Positions 15,446-24,057 of a stretch of 37,012 nucleotides of DNA are shown piece after piece. The DNA comes from JAWKUK01 sp964402175. GTDB taxonomy: Bacteria; Planctomycetota; UBA1135; GCA-002686595. The notes under the pieces were generated by a model. It searched no databases, was not told the DNA's origin, and worked only from the letters and a program-made list of their open reading frames with translations. The first letter of the stretch is position 1. Each line of letters begins with the position of its first letter. The DNA is taken from NCBI GenBank assembly GCA_964402175.1, contig CAYOBN010000050.1, positions 1 through 37,012 on the forward strand, given 5' to 3'. A program made the translations under genes and the position numbers.

Positions 15446-16267
15446 ATGACCCAACCTACGACCCTCGACCTCGGCGCGCTCGACGGGAGCGTGCCGCGCG
15501 AGCTAGCGATCCCGCGGCTCTTCGAAGCGGAGGGTGGGCGCCTCCACCAGCTCGCGCTGCGTTTCTGTGGCAACGCCGACGATGCGCAGGACCTCGTGCA
15601 GGAGGTGTTCCTGCAAGCGTGGCGCGATTGGGCCGGCTTCGATGGGCGGGCGAAGCCCTCGACGTGGCTCTATTCGATCGCTTGGCGGACCTGCCAGCGG
15701 TTCCATAAGAAGCGCGCGGGTGAGCCGGATCACCTCGAGTCGCTCGAAGAGCTCTTGCCCTTCGGAGAGACCCGCATTCGCTGCGCTCCCGACGACGAGG
15801 ATCGGTCCCCCGAAGCCGAAGCAGCGCGCCGCGAGGCCCGCGAGCGCGCGGAGCTCGCGATCGCCGCGCTGCCCCCGGAGTTCCGTGTGCCCTTCGTGCT
15901 GAAGGAGGTCGTCGGCCTCTCCGTCGAAGATGTCGCCGAGGTGCTGGGGCTCCCGGAGAACACGGTGAAGACGCGTCTGCACCGCGCGCGTTTGCGCGTG
16001 CGGAAGGCGCTCGAAGAGGCCTTGCTGCCGCGCAGCGTCGCGCCGCCCAGGTTCGATCGGCAGGTGTGCCTCGACCTGCTGGCAGCGAAGCAGGACGCCC
16101 TCGATCGCGGCGCGACGTTCCAGTTCCCGAGCGGGGTCGTGTGCGAGTTCTGCGCCGAAGTCTTCAAGACCCTCGACCTCGTCGACGCGACCTGCGCCGA
16201 CATCGCGCGCGCCGAGGTGCCGCCCGAGCTGCGCCGGCGCGTCGAAGCCCTCGTCCGCGCGAGCTGA
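15446..16267 (+). CDS. ECF-type RNA polymerase sigma factor with cysteine-containing C-terminal extension
   Basis: The gene encodes 273 residues. Region 2 spans about 22-92 and shows FCGNADDAQDLVQEVFLQAW and PSTWLYSIAWRTCQRF, the core-binding and -10 recognition helices. Region 4 spans about 133-192, with LPPEFRVPFVLKEVVGLS and a helix-turn-helix LGLPENTVKTRLHRARLRVR for the -35 element. About 80 residues beyond region 4 carry Cys208, Cys233, Cys236 and Cys250 (VCLDLLAAKQDALDRG, VVCEFCAEVF, DATC), a possible zinc-binding sensor or regulator domain. No separate anti-sigma gene is next to it, so control may lie in this extension and in the leader hairpin. Confidence 0.88.
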   Translation: MTQPTTLDLGALDGSVPRELAIPRLFEAEGGRLHQLALRFCGNADDAQDLVQEVFLQAWRDWAGFDGRAKPSTWLYSIAWRTCQRFHKKRAGEPDHLESLEELLPFGETRIRCAPDDEDRSPEAEAARREARERAELAIAALPPEFRVPFVLKEVVGLSVEDVAEVLGLPENTVKTRLHRARLRVRKALEEALLPRSVAPPRFDRQVCLDLLAAKQDALDRGATFQFPSGVVCEFCAEVFKTLDLVDATCADIARAEVPPELRRRVEALVRAS

Positions 16268-16340
16268 CCCTCCGGGGGGAACTCCCCGTGCCCCCCGCGC
16301 GTCCCAAGATCGTCCCTAGAGTCTCCGTGCCTTACCGCCC

Positions 16341-18023
16341 TTGAAACACCCCCTCCGCGCACCTTCGGTAGCGTTCTTCACCCTGTGCTCCCTGGCGGCG
16401 GTCGGCCTCGCCCACGAGGACGACCCCAAGGTCCTGCACAAGCGCCCCCCGACCCCTGGCAGCGGCTTCGCGCGCGGCCTCGCGGCGGGTCAGCCGCTGC
16501 CCGGCGGCGGCACGAACACGCAGTTCATGGGCGGCGGCGGCACCAACTTCCCGGCGCAGAACGTGAACCTGCGCGCATGGCTGACGCTGGGAGACCTGGG
16601 CGGTGCGAACAGCGGCAACGACATCTGGGGTTACGCCGCGCCGAGCGGCCGTGAGTACGCGATCATCGGCACCTCGAGCGGCGTCAACGTCGTCGAAGTG
16701 ACGAACCCTGACATCCCCTCGATCATCGCGACGATCCCGGGCCCGAACAGCCTGTGGCGCGACATCCGCACGTTCCGCGACCGCGCGTATGTCGTCAGTG
16801 AAGGCGGCGACGGGATCCAGGTGCTCGACCTGCGCAACATCGATGCGGGCATCGTCACGCTCGAGCGCACGGTCACCTCTGGCGGCTCGACCGCCACGCA
16901 CAACGTGTCCGTCGACACGGTCAGCGGTTACCTCTACCGGTGCGGTGGATCCAGCAACGGTCTGCGCATCTACAGCTTGGCGGATCAGTCCGATCCGACC
17001 TACGTGGCGAGCTGGACCGATCGCTACGTGCACGACGCGCAGATCGTCACGTACACGAGCGGGCCGATGGCCGGACGGCAGATCGCATACTGCTGCGCGG
17101 GCTTCAACGGTGGGTGGACCGATCCGACGCTCTCGATCGTCGACGTCACCGACAAGCAGAACCTCGTGACCTTGGCGCACATCCCGTATCCGGGGCGCGT
17201 CTACAGCCACCAGGGCTGGCTCTCGGAGGATCGCACGCTCTACTACCTGGGTGACGAGCTCGACGAGAACGGCACGATCTTCACGCGCACCCACGTGTTC
17301 GACGTCGCGAACCCCGCTGCGGCGAGCTACGTCGGTCAGTTCTCGAACGGCAGCCAGTCGATCGGGCACAACATGTTCACGGCCCACGGCTACCTGTACC
17401 AGGCGAACTACACGAGCGGCCTCCGGATCTTCGACGTCGCTTCGAACCCGCTCGCGCCGCAGGAGATCGCGTTCTTCGATTCGGCGCCCGCCTCGACCGC
17501 GGCGACGTTCAACGGCATGTGGGGCTGCTACCCGTACTTGCCGAGCCGCACGATCCTCTGCAGCGACCTCGAGAGCGGCCTCTTCGTGCTGACCTTCGAG
17601 CCCGAAGTTGGCAGCACCTACTGCGCGGGCAACCCGAACTCGACGGGTCAACCCGCGGCCATCGAAGCCGTGGGCAGCCCCTTCCTTGCGGACGACGACC
17701 TGCAGATCCTGGCGACCGGCTTGCCGGCGTTCTCGAACGGCTACTTCGTCGTGTCGGCGACCCAGGGCTTCGTCGCGAACGCGGGCGGCAGCCAGGGCAA
17801 CCTGTGCCTCGGCGGGACCCTCGGCCGCTACATCGCCCAGCTCGGGAACAGCGGCGCGTTCGGGCTCTTGACCGTCACGGTGGACAGCCAGGCCATCCCG
17901 CAGCCCAACGGCTTCGCCGCCGCCCAGGTCGGCGAGACCTGGAACTTCCAGTGCTGGTACCGCGACGCCAACCCGGGGGTGACCTCGAACTTCACCCCGG
18001 GCGTCGCCGTGCGGTTCCGTTGA
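16341..18023 (+). CDS. secreted choice-of-anchor B/LVIVD-repeat protein with clade-specific C-terminal domain
   Basis: The product is 560 residues long and uses a TTG start followed by a signal peptide (KHPLRAPSVAFFTLCSLAAV). Residues about 70-420 form a beta-propeller of LVIVD-type repeats. Family stretches include GNDIWGYAAPSGREYAIIGT, GVNVVEVTNPDIPSIIATI, GLRIYSLADQSDPTYVASW and SIVDVTDKQNLVTLAHI. This matches the choice-of-anchor B family of surface proteins with no known enzymatic activity. Residues about 425-560 form a separate domain starting YCAGNPNSTG and ending in WYRDANPG, resembling the C-terminus of the product at 24977-26725; it may be a secretion or anchoring signal. Its position 73 bases after the sigma gene could mean co-transcription. 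Confidence 0.8.
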   Translation: MKHPLRAPSVAFFTLCSLAAVGLAHEDDPKVLHKRPPTPGSGFARGLAAGQPLPGGGTNTQFMGGGGTNFPAQNVNLRAWLTLGDLGGANSGNDIWGYAAPSGREYAIIGTSSGVNVVEVTNPDIPSIIATIPGPNSLWRDIRTFRDRAYVVSEGGDGIQVLDLRNIDAGIVTLERTVTSGGSTATHNVSVDTVSGYLYRCGGSSNGLRIYSLADQSDPTYVASWTDRYVHDAQIVTYTSGPMAGRQIAYCCAGFNGGWTDPTLSIVDVTDKQNLVTLAHIPYPGRVYSHQGWLSEDRTLYYLGDELDENGTIFTRTHVFDVANPAAASYVGQFSNGSQSIGHNMFTAHGYLYQANYTSGLRIFDVASNPLAPQEIAFFDSAPASTAATFNGMWGCYPYLPSRTILCSDLESGLFVLTFEPEVGSTYCAGNPNSTGQPAAIEAVGSPFLADDDLQILATGLPAFSNGYFVVSATQGFVANAGGSQGNLCLGGTLGRYIAQLGNSGAFGLLTVTVDSQAIPQPNGFAAAQVGETWNFQCWYRDANPGVTSNFTPGVAVRFR

Positions 18024-18069
18024 GCGCGCAGCGGGCCGACGCTATCGTGTTCGGCCCGATCCCCGCGCG

Positions 18070-19104
18070 ATGCCACACTACTTCTCCGACTCCGAGCTCG
18101 CGCGCCTGAAGCGCCTGCGTGGGCGGCTCCTCAGCATCGAGGACCGCCCGCTGGGCACGCCTGCGCCCCGTTACTGGGACAGCGACGAAGACCTTGCGCT
18201 CTACCACTCGACGTTCGGCCGACGCATCGCCTGGAAGTGGCGCGCCGTGCTGGACGAGCTGCGCGAGCGCGGCTTCGTCCTGCCGACCGGACCGGTCCTC
18301 GACTTCGGCTGCGGTACCGGAACTGCGGCGCTCGAGTGGATCGCCGCTGCGGGCGCCCAGCGGGTGAGCCTCTGGGACCGCGACGCGGGCGCGCGCGCGT
18401 TCGCGCGTGAGCAGCTCGCGCAGGCGGCGCCTTCGGTCCAAGTCAGCACACTGAGCCGGGCGCCGGAGCCGGCGGACATCACCGCCGAGACGACGCTCCT
18501 CGTCAGCCACGTTCTGGATGAACTCGAATCGGCGGACGTGACGCGGCTCGAGGGCCTCGCGCGGCGCGCTGGCGCCGTCGTCTGGGTCGAACCGGGCAGC
18601 CGCGTCACATCGCGGCGCCTGTCGGAAGCCCGCGATCGTCTGCTCGAAACCCACAGCATCGTCGCGCCGTGCACCCACAGCGAGCGCTGCGGTGTCCTGC
18701 GCCTGGACGCGGCGCGCCACTGGTGCCACCACTTCGCCGAGGCGCCCCAGGAGGTCTACACGGAAGGTCGCTGGGCCGAGTTCGGGCGCGAGCTGGGCCT
18801 CGACCTGCGTTCGTTGCCGTACTCCTTCGTCGTGCTCGTCGCGCGCACGGCGGCGGCGCGCCTCCCCGAGGCCCCCGCAGGAGCGGTGCGGCTCGTCGGG
18901 CGCGCGCGCTTGCAACGCGGGCGCGCGCTGCTGGACACGTGCGATACGACCGGCGTCCACGCGGAGGTCTTGCTCGAGCGCTACGCGAAGGGCACCGTCA
19001 AGGCGCTGGAGCGCCGCGCGGTCCGCTTGCTGCAGCTCGAGCGCGAAGGTGAGCGCATCGTCAGCGCGATCGAACCGCCCTCTGCGCGCCCCGACGACGT
19101 CTGA
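18070..19104 (+). CDS. Rsm22-family methyltransferase-like protein
   Basis: The 344-residue protein resembles the Rsm22/METTL17 family linked to small ribosomal subunit assembly. An S-adenosylmethionine-binding motif is seen at VLDFGCGTGTAALEW (76-90), then SHVLDEL (146-152) and VVWVEPGSRVTSRRLSEARD (170-189). Cys201, Cys207 and Cys219, in APCTHSERCGVL and HWCHHFA, match the positions that carry an iron-sulfur cluster in mitochondrial relatives; a fourth ligand is not obvious. RNA methylation is not proven for this family and may be absent. The gene follows the LVIVD protein by 46 bases and precedes an MFS exporter by 20 bases, so the three could form an operon. No Shine-Dalgarno is visible. 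Confidence 0.8.
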   Translation: MPHYFSDSELARLKRLRGRLLSIEDRPLGTPAPRYWDSDEDLALYHSTFGRRIAWKWRAVLDELRERGFVLPTGPVLDFGCGTGTAALEWIAAAGAQRVSLWDRDAGARAFAREQLAQAAPSVQVSTLSRAPEPADITAETTLLVSHVLDELESADVTRLEGLARRAGAVVWVEPGSRVTSRRLSEARDRLLETHSIVAPCTHSERCGVLRLDAARHWCHHFAEAPQEVYTEGRWAEFGRELGLDLRSLPYSFVVLVARTAAARLPEAPAGAVRLVGRARLQRGRALLDTCDTTGVHAEVLLERYAKGTVKALERRAVRLLQLEREGERIVSAIEPPSARPDDV

Positions 19105-19124
19105 GCCGAACCGCGGCGCCTCCC

Positions 19125-20342
19125 ATGGAGCGTGTCCTCATCCCGGTCCGGAACATCCTCCGGTACCCCGACCTGCGCGCGGTGCTCGTCTGCAACGTGC
19201 TGCTCGGGCTGACGTATTCGTTCGTCGCGCCGTTCCTGTCGATGTGGGGCACACGCGAGGTCGGGATGAGCGCGACCCGCTTCGGCGTCTTCATGACGGT
19301 GACCTCGGCGGCATCCATCGCCATCAGCACTTGGCTCGCGCGCTGGAGCGACACCCGCTGGTCGCGCAAAGCGCTGCTGGCGGTCGGCGGCGCGACGGGA
19401 GCGCTCGGTTACATCGGCTACGCCTTCGTGCGCGACTTCGTCGCCTTGGCATGGATCGGGTCGCTGCTCTTCGGTGTGTCGTCGATCACCTTTCCACAGC
19501 TCTTCGCTTTGGCGCGCGACGTCGTCCGGGCCAGCGGCGCGGTCCCTCGCAACGAAGAGCCGCTCTACATCAACGTCTTCCGCCTCTTCTTCGCCCTCTC
19601 GTGGACCATCGGCCCAGCGATCGCGGCTTGGGTCGTCGCCGCTTACTCGTACGAGGGGTCGTTCCTCTGCGCCGCAGCGATCTTCGCCGTCTTCACCCTC
19701 TACGTGCTCTTCGGCGTCCGCGCCGTGCCACCGACCGCCGCGGCGCGCGCGGCGGCGCGCGCAGTCCCGCTGCGCCGAGCGTTGCTGCGTCCGGTCGTGC
19801 TGGCCCACTTCGTGGGTTTCGGCTTGTTCTTCTCGTGCTCGACGATGGGCATGATGAACCTGCCGCTGCTCTTGATGGAGACCCTCGGCGGCACCGAGCG
19901 CCACGTCGGCATCGCCTACACCGTCGCGCCGTTCTTCGAGCTGCCTTTCATGTTCTACCTGGGCCTGCTCGCGACCCGGGTCGACCATGCCTTGATGATC
20001 CGGGCCTCACTCGTGCTGGCGATCGTCTACTACGCCGCCCTCGCGTGGGTCACGGCGCCTTGGCAGGTCTATCTGCTGCAAGTCCTCTCCGCAGCCATCG
20101 TCGCGGTGACCTCGGGCGTGGCCATCACCTTCTTTCAGGACTTCTTGCCCGAGCAGGCGGGGACCGCGACGAACCTGTACCAGAGCTCGACGAACCTGGG
20201 GCGCGTGCTCGGTTATCTGCTGTTCGGTTTCGTCGCCGCGGAGCACGGCTATCGCGCCGTGTTCTCCCTCTCCGCAGCGTTCTGTGTCGCGGCGCTCGTG
20301 CTCTTGCTGGCGTTCAAACCCGCACCCGAAACCGCGCCCTGA
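19125..20342 (+). CDS. MFS exporter, sugar-efflux (SET)-like
   Basis: The gene encodes 405 residues with about twelve membrane segments. The N-terminal half has LVCNVLLGLTYSFVAPFLSM and TRFGVFMTVTSAASIAISTW, then WLARWSDTRWSRK, the conserved loop between helices 2 and 3 (Asp-x-Arg type). The C-terminal half has LPEQAGTATNLYQSSTNLGR before helix 11. This pattern resembles the SET family of sugar and lactose exporters (SetA/SetB); the substrate here is not known. The start is the ATG at 19125, 20 bases after the Rsm22-like stop, without visible Shine-Dalgarno. A hairpin at 20398-20423 follows and it is convergent with the arylsulfotransferase-like gene. Confidence 0.8.
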   Translation: MERVLIPVRNILRYPDLRAVLVCNVLLGLTYSFVAPFLSMWGTREVGMSATRFGVFMTVTSAASIAISTWLARWSDTRWSRKALLAVGGATGALGYIGYAFVRDFVALAWIGSLLFGVSSITFPQLFALARDVVRASGAVPRNEEPLYINVFRLFFALSWTIGPAIAAWVVAAYSYEGSFLCAAAIFAVFTLYVLFGVRAVPPTAAARAAARAVPLRRALLRPVVLAHFVGFGLFFSCSTMGMMNLPLLLMETLGGTERHVGIAYTVAPFFELPFMFYLGLLATRVDHALMIRASLVLAIVYYAALAWVTAPWQVYLLQVLSAAIVAVTSGVAITFFQDFLPEQAGTATNLYQSSTNLGRVLGYLLFGFVAAEHGYRAVFSLSAAFCVAALVLLLAFKPAPETAP

Positions 20343-20397
20343 GGCTCGTGGCCGAGCGCTCGCCAGGATCCGAGGCACGGCCTGCGGGCGGCCTGTA

Positions 20398-20423
20398 GGC
20401 GGCTTCGGCTGAACCGAAGCGCC
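20398..20423. terminator. bidirectional terminator hairpin between convergent genes
   Basis: GGCGGCTTCGG and CCGAAGCGCC pair over ten bases with a single bulged G and the loop CTGAA. The hairpin sits between the stops at 20342 (plus) and 20466 (minus), so it could serve both. No clear T tract flanks it. Confidence 0.55.
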
Positions 20424-20465
20424 GAGGTGCGCGCAGCGTCCGCCTGCTGCGCGCATTCGTGGTCG

Positions 20466-22067
20466 TCACTTCCCAGCCAGAACGATGCGCAGCCCCGCGT
20501 GGTCGGGCGCGTAGCGTGCGACGCGATACAGGGACAAGGGCGGCGCCTTGCCGGCGTGGTCTGGGGCTTCGAAGTCACCGCCGTACGGATTCAGGTACTC
20601 CCACACGATCTCTCCGCCGCGAGTGACCTCGAAGATCCGCCCCGGGGCACCCGAGCAGATGAGCGTATTGCCGTTCGCCAGCCGCTGCGCGCCCGAGATG
20701 AACGCAGAGAAGAAGCTCTCGGCGGATTCATAACGCCACGCGGGCTCACGCGGCAGGTAGGGACGCCCTGCGGCTGTCGCGAATCCTCGCTCGGCGTCGA
20801 ACGGGATCGCGAGTTCGAGCACCTCCGAGCGGTCCTTGCCGTTCGGTCGTCCACCGCCGTTGTTGAAGACGAGCATTCGCAGTTCGTTGGGATCGGCGCT
20901 CGAGAGCCACGTCGGATCGTGCTGATTGAAGAGCCGCTGGTCATTGCGCGAACCTGCGCCGTGGTTGGCTGGGTTGCCCCAGCGCCAGAGCAGGTCACCA
21001 CCGCGCCCATAGCGACCCCCGCTCGAAGTCGCGGCTTCGGCGGTCGTAGTGGAATGGTCGATGATGAAGACCTCGCTCAGCTCGTAGGAGCTCAGCACCA
21101 AGAGCTCGTGCTGCGGGTGGTAGGCGACCGCGTTGGTGTGCATCCAGTCGCCGGACTTGTCGAAGTCCTTGGGCGGCGGGGCAGGGCGTGTACCTGCCGG
21201 CTCGACCTCGTCTTCGTCGTCGCCTCCGCCGTACCCGAGCGCCGCCATTTGTCGTTTGCGCTCGGCCTCGGCCTGGCGTTGCTCGTCGGTGACGGTCTCC
21301 GGGGCGACGTAGTCGAAGTTGACGTCGATGCGACCCGGTCGATCGGCGATCTTCGCGTGATTCGGCTTCGTCGCGTCGAAGTCCTGCACCAAGTGATCCT
21401 TGGCGTGCCATGACCAGACGATCTCGCCGCCGACCGGCAGCGTCGGCCGCACCTCATACAGCGCGTCGGTCCAGAGCCCAGCGGCGCCGACGGTGCCGGG
21501 GCGTCGCCCAAGGGCCAGGGCCTCATCCGCTGGAACCCGATCCCAAGCGATGAGGAGGAGGTTCCCGTTCGGCAGGGGGAGCGCATCGTGATGTTGGCAA
21601 CGCATGTCGTCGGCGAAGTCCATGCGCCACAACACCTCGCCGTTCGGTGCGAGGCGACGGATGATGCCGCCGATACCGCCGCCGCGGAACTTCGGGTCCG
21701 AGTCCTGCCGCCCGACATGCAGCAGCGACCCATCGTCGAGCAAGCGGCACCAGCCACCGGGCGCGAGCCCGGTCTCCCAGGTGTGGGCCACGTCGCCTGC
21801 GAGGTCGACCAAGTGAACCCGAGTGGAGACGAGCGGTGCCACGAGCGTGTGACCTGCGAACGCCGCCTCCGTACGGACCCGGAGGCCCCGAGGGCCAGAG
21901 AGGGCCTCGAGCTCTGGAGCGGACATCACTCCCCGGAGTCGTTCGAGCGGGTCCTCAGCCGGAGCGGTCGCTGCCGGTTCGGGCGGCGGTGCGGGAGCGG
22001 CGCTCTCCTTGCAGCTCGCGAGCCAGACGAGGAGGGCCAGGAAGGGCACGCCGGTGGGTCTATGCAT
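20466..22067 (-). CDS. arylsulfotransferase (ASST)-like lipoprotein
   Basis: The 533-residue protein begins with a lipoprotein signal ending in the lipobox WLASC (Cys19), then an Ala/Pro linker to about residue 38. The rest resembles the ASST beta-propeller, which moves sulfuryl groups between phenols in the periplasm. Visible family features are VHLVDLAGDVAHTWET, LDDGSLLHVGRQ, RLAPNGEVLWRMDF, CQHHDALPLPNGNLLLIAWD, DWMHTNAVAYHPQ with a propeller histidine, LWRWGNPANHG, FNQHDPTWL and RLANGNTLICSGAPGRIFEV. A charged insertion at about 270-295 (GGGDDEDEVEPAG) interrupts the propeller. Substrate and even enzymatic activity are not certain; many relatives in environmental bacteria are uncharacterised. 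Confidence 0.8.
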   Translation of the reverse strand: MHRPTGVPFLALLVWLASCKESAAPAPPPEPAATAPAEDPLERLRGVMSAPELEALSGPRGLRVRTEAAFAGHTLVAPLVSTRVHLVDLAGDVAHTWETGLAPGGWCRLLDDGSLLHVGRQDSDPKFRGGGIGGIIRRLAPNGEVLWRMDFADDMRCQHHDALPLPNGNLLLIAWDRVPADEALALGRRPGTVGAAGLWTDALYEVRPTLPVGGEIVWSWHAKDHLVQDFDATKPNHAKIADRPGRIDVNFDYVAPETVTDEQRQAEAERKRQMAALGYGGGDDEDEVEPAGTRPAPPPKDFDKSGDWMHTNAVAYHPQHELLVLSSYELSEVFIIDHSTTTAEAATSSGGRYGRGGDLLWRWGNPANHGAGSRNDQRLFNQHDPTWLSSADPNELRMLVFNNGGGRPNGKDRSEVLELAIPFDAERGFATAAGRPYLPREPAWRYESAESFFSAFISGAQRLANGNTLICSGAPGRIFEVTRGGEIVWEYLNPYGGDFEAPDHAGKAPPLSLYRVARYAPDHAGLRIVLAGK

Positions 22068-22148
22068 GTTGGGATCATGCCACGTTCGATCCCGCCCGCG
22101 CGCCTCCAGCGATGATGCCTTGCGATGCCCATGTTGCGCAGCGTTGCG

Positions 22149-22191
22149 AGCGCGCGCTCCAGGCGCGCGCTCCCAGCGCGCGCTCCCTGGG
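22149..22191. repeat. three GC-rich tandem repeats
   Basis: Three near-copies of GCGCGCGCTCC with AG or AGG before each stand at a period of about 13-14 bases, in the 202-base space between two minus-strand genes. The arms can pair with themselves in several ways. No function is evident. Confidence 0.5.
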
Positions 22192-22269
22192 CCTCGGCGG
22201 CGCCTTGCTCCCCGGTCCTTCGTTGAACCCCTGGCCCGGGGATCCGCGAGCGCAGCCGCAGGCTCGAGC

Positions 22270-23949
22270 TCAGCGGCGCGCGCTCGCCAAGACCTCGGGG
22301 GTGCGGTCCGCGCGCCGGTACATCTCGAGGAAGGCCGTGATCTCGGGCGTCTCGTAGCGCTCGAGCTCTGCGACCCAGCGCGGTGAGACCGGTTGATACA
22401 GGAGGCGCGCTTCGACCGTCAGGCCCTCTGCGTCGCTCAGCGGCAACGAGAAATGCACGGTGTCGCGGCCCGCGCCGAAGTCCCCGTCACTGTCGACGCC
22501 GACCGGGCGTGTCGCGGCGGCGTCGGGATGCTCTGCGCTCCAGCCGCGCGGCAGGATGCGGTCGTCGACGTACCAGGCCGCGCCTTGCAGCAGCGTGTGC
22601 GTGGGGGCACCGCTGCGATCCGCGATGACCGCGCGGTACGAGGCGACTTCGTCCCCGCCCGTCACGCGGTCGCGGTGCGGTTCGATCGGGCCGCCTCTGA
22701 GCTCGCTCGGCAGGACTTCGCCCGCTGCGCCCACGATGCGCCCGTCCGCGTCGTACTGACCGGAACTGAAGCGCACCGCACCCGCTGCGTCGCGCACGAC
22801 CACTTCGAGCCACACGCGGCGGCTCGGGTGGCCTGTCGGCAGTTTGTGCCCGGTGTGATTCAGCACGGTGACCTCGAACGTCACTTGCCCGTCGTGCTCA
22901 CGGGGGCGCGAGACGCTGAGGCTCGCCGTCCGGTGCGCGAGCTGCGCGCGGGCGGCGGCGATCGTCGCGTCGAAGGCCTCACGCGGCGCAGCCACGCGCA
23001 GCGCCTCTGCGTTGTCACGCAGGATCGCCAACATCAGCGTGTTGCCGCCGACCAGGAGGTGCCGCCCGAAAGGCTGCCGTGGATCGATGAACGGGAAGTC
23101 GCGGCCAGGGGGGTTGTGCGCCAGGCGAGTCGCGATCTCCTGACCGTCTTCGTCGCGCTGCGGCATGTGGCAGTCCTGGCAGGTGCGCACATTCGGACCC
23201 TTTTCCGCGAAGAGCGCGCCGTCGGGGCCCTCGTTCGTGAACGACGAGTTGCGCCATTCGAGGTACGGCGATTGCTCGTGGAAAGCGATCGAGCTGTCGG
23301 GGCGACCTTCGGAGTCCAACGGGTTGGTGATCAGGGTGTGGCAACTGCCGCACATCGCCGAACGCATCACGTGGGTCCCGTGCGCCGGCGTGAACCCGGA
23401 GTGCACACGCATCGGGCCCGTCACGGGGTCCTCGTGCGGTCCGAAGAGCCTGCGCCACGGATCGAGCTGGAAGCCCGCTGTGTACGACTCCGGAGTCCCG
23501 AGGCCATCCGGGGCCATGCCGTGGCAGATCGTGCAGGAGACCCCGTCGAGCGCGAGCTCGCCGAGCGTCGAGTCGCAGTAGAGGGCGTGCAGCGGGTCAC
23601 CCGTGCCGTGATCGTCGAGCCCCGCTTGGTTCGCGAGCGGGGCGTGGCACTTCAGACATTCGTGCGCGATCAGAGCCTTCGCCTCGGGCGCCGCCGCCAT
23701 CTCCGCTGACATCACCGCGCGCCAATACGGGTCGCGCGCGGAGTTGGCCATCATCGTCGAGCGCCACAGGTCGAACGGAGCGACGGGCCGCCCCGCCGCG
23801 TCGCGCATCGCCGTCGCCTGGTCGCTCGCGGAGTGGCACAGGGCGCAGGATTCCGCGGTGCGCACCCCGGCTCCCGGGGGAGCGAGCTCGTCGTCGCCCT
23901 GGAATGGCGTCAGGAGCAGCGCAGCGAGGGTCAGGCTGAGGAGTTCCAT
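22270..23949 (-). CDS. secreted pentahaem c-type cytochrome
   Basis: The 559-residue product begins with a short signal peptide (MELLSLTLAALLLTPFQG). Five haem c sites follow: CALCH at 35, CLKCH at 98, CTICH at 139, CGSCH at 200 and CQDCH at 257. Extra histidines between them (DDHGTGDPLHALYC, RVHSGFTPAHGTH) could be distal ligands. Residues about 350-520 form a haem-free beta-sandwich-like domain, with VTVLNHTGHKLPTGHPSRRVW, commonly seen after multihaem domains of the cytochrome c554 or hydroxylamine-oxidoreductase-like groups. It probably works in periplasmic electron transfer; a catalytic role is not shown. The start at the ATG at 23949 precedes the signal. The gene is divergent from the YkgJ-type gene. 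Confidence 0.82.
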   Translation of the reverse strand: MELLSLTLAALLLTPFQGDDELAPPGAGVRTAESCALCHSASDQATAMRDAAGRPVAPFDLWRSTMMANSARDPYWRAVMSAEMAAAPEAKALIAHECLKCHAPLANQAGLDDHGTGDPLHALYCDSTLGELALDGVSCTICHGMAPDGLGTPESYTAGFQLDPWRRLFGPHEDPVTGPMRVHSGFTPAHGTHVMRSAMCGSCHTLITNPLDSEGRPDSSIAFHEQSPYLEWRNSSFTNEGPDGALFAEKGPNVRTCQDCHMPQRDEDGQEIATRLAHNPPGRDFPFIDPRQPFGRHLLVGGNTLMLAILRDNAEALRVAAPREAFDATIAAARAQLAHRTASLSVSRPREHDGQVTFEVTVLNHTGHKLPTGHPSRRVWLEVVVRDAAGAVRFSSGQYDADGRIVGAAGEVLPSELRGGPIEPHRDRVTGGDEVASYRAVIADRSGAPTHTLLQGAAWYVDDRILPRGWSAEHPDAAATRPVGVDSDGDFGAGRDTVHFSLPLSDAEGLTVEARLLYQPVSPRWVAELERYETPEITAFLEMYRRADRTPEVLASARR

Positions 23950-24057
23950 TTCCAGAGTCTCGGCGGCACGGCCGCGTTTGCCAAGCGCCTCCCGTCCGAT
24001 CCAGCGCCCCAGCATGCGAAGATGGCATGCCTGTCATCGACGCACCTCTCTTGCCCC

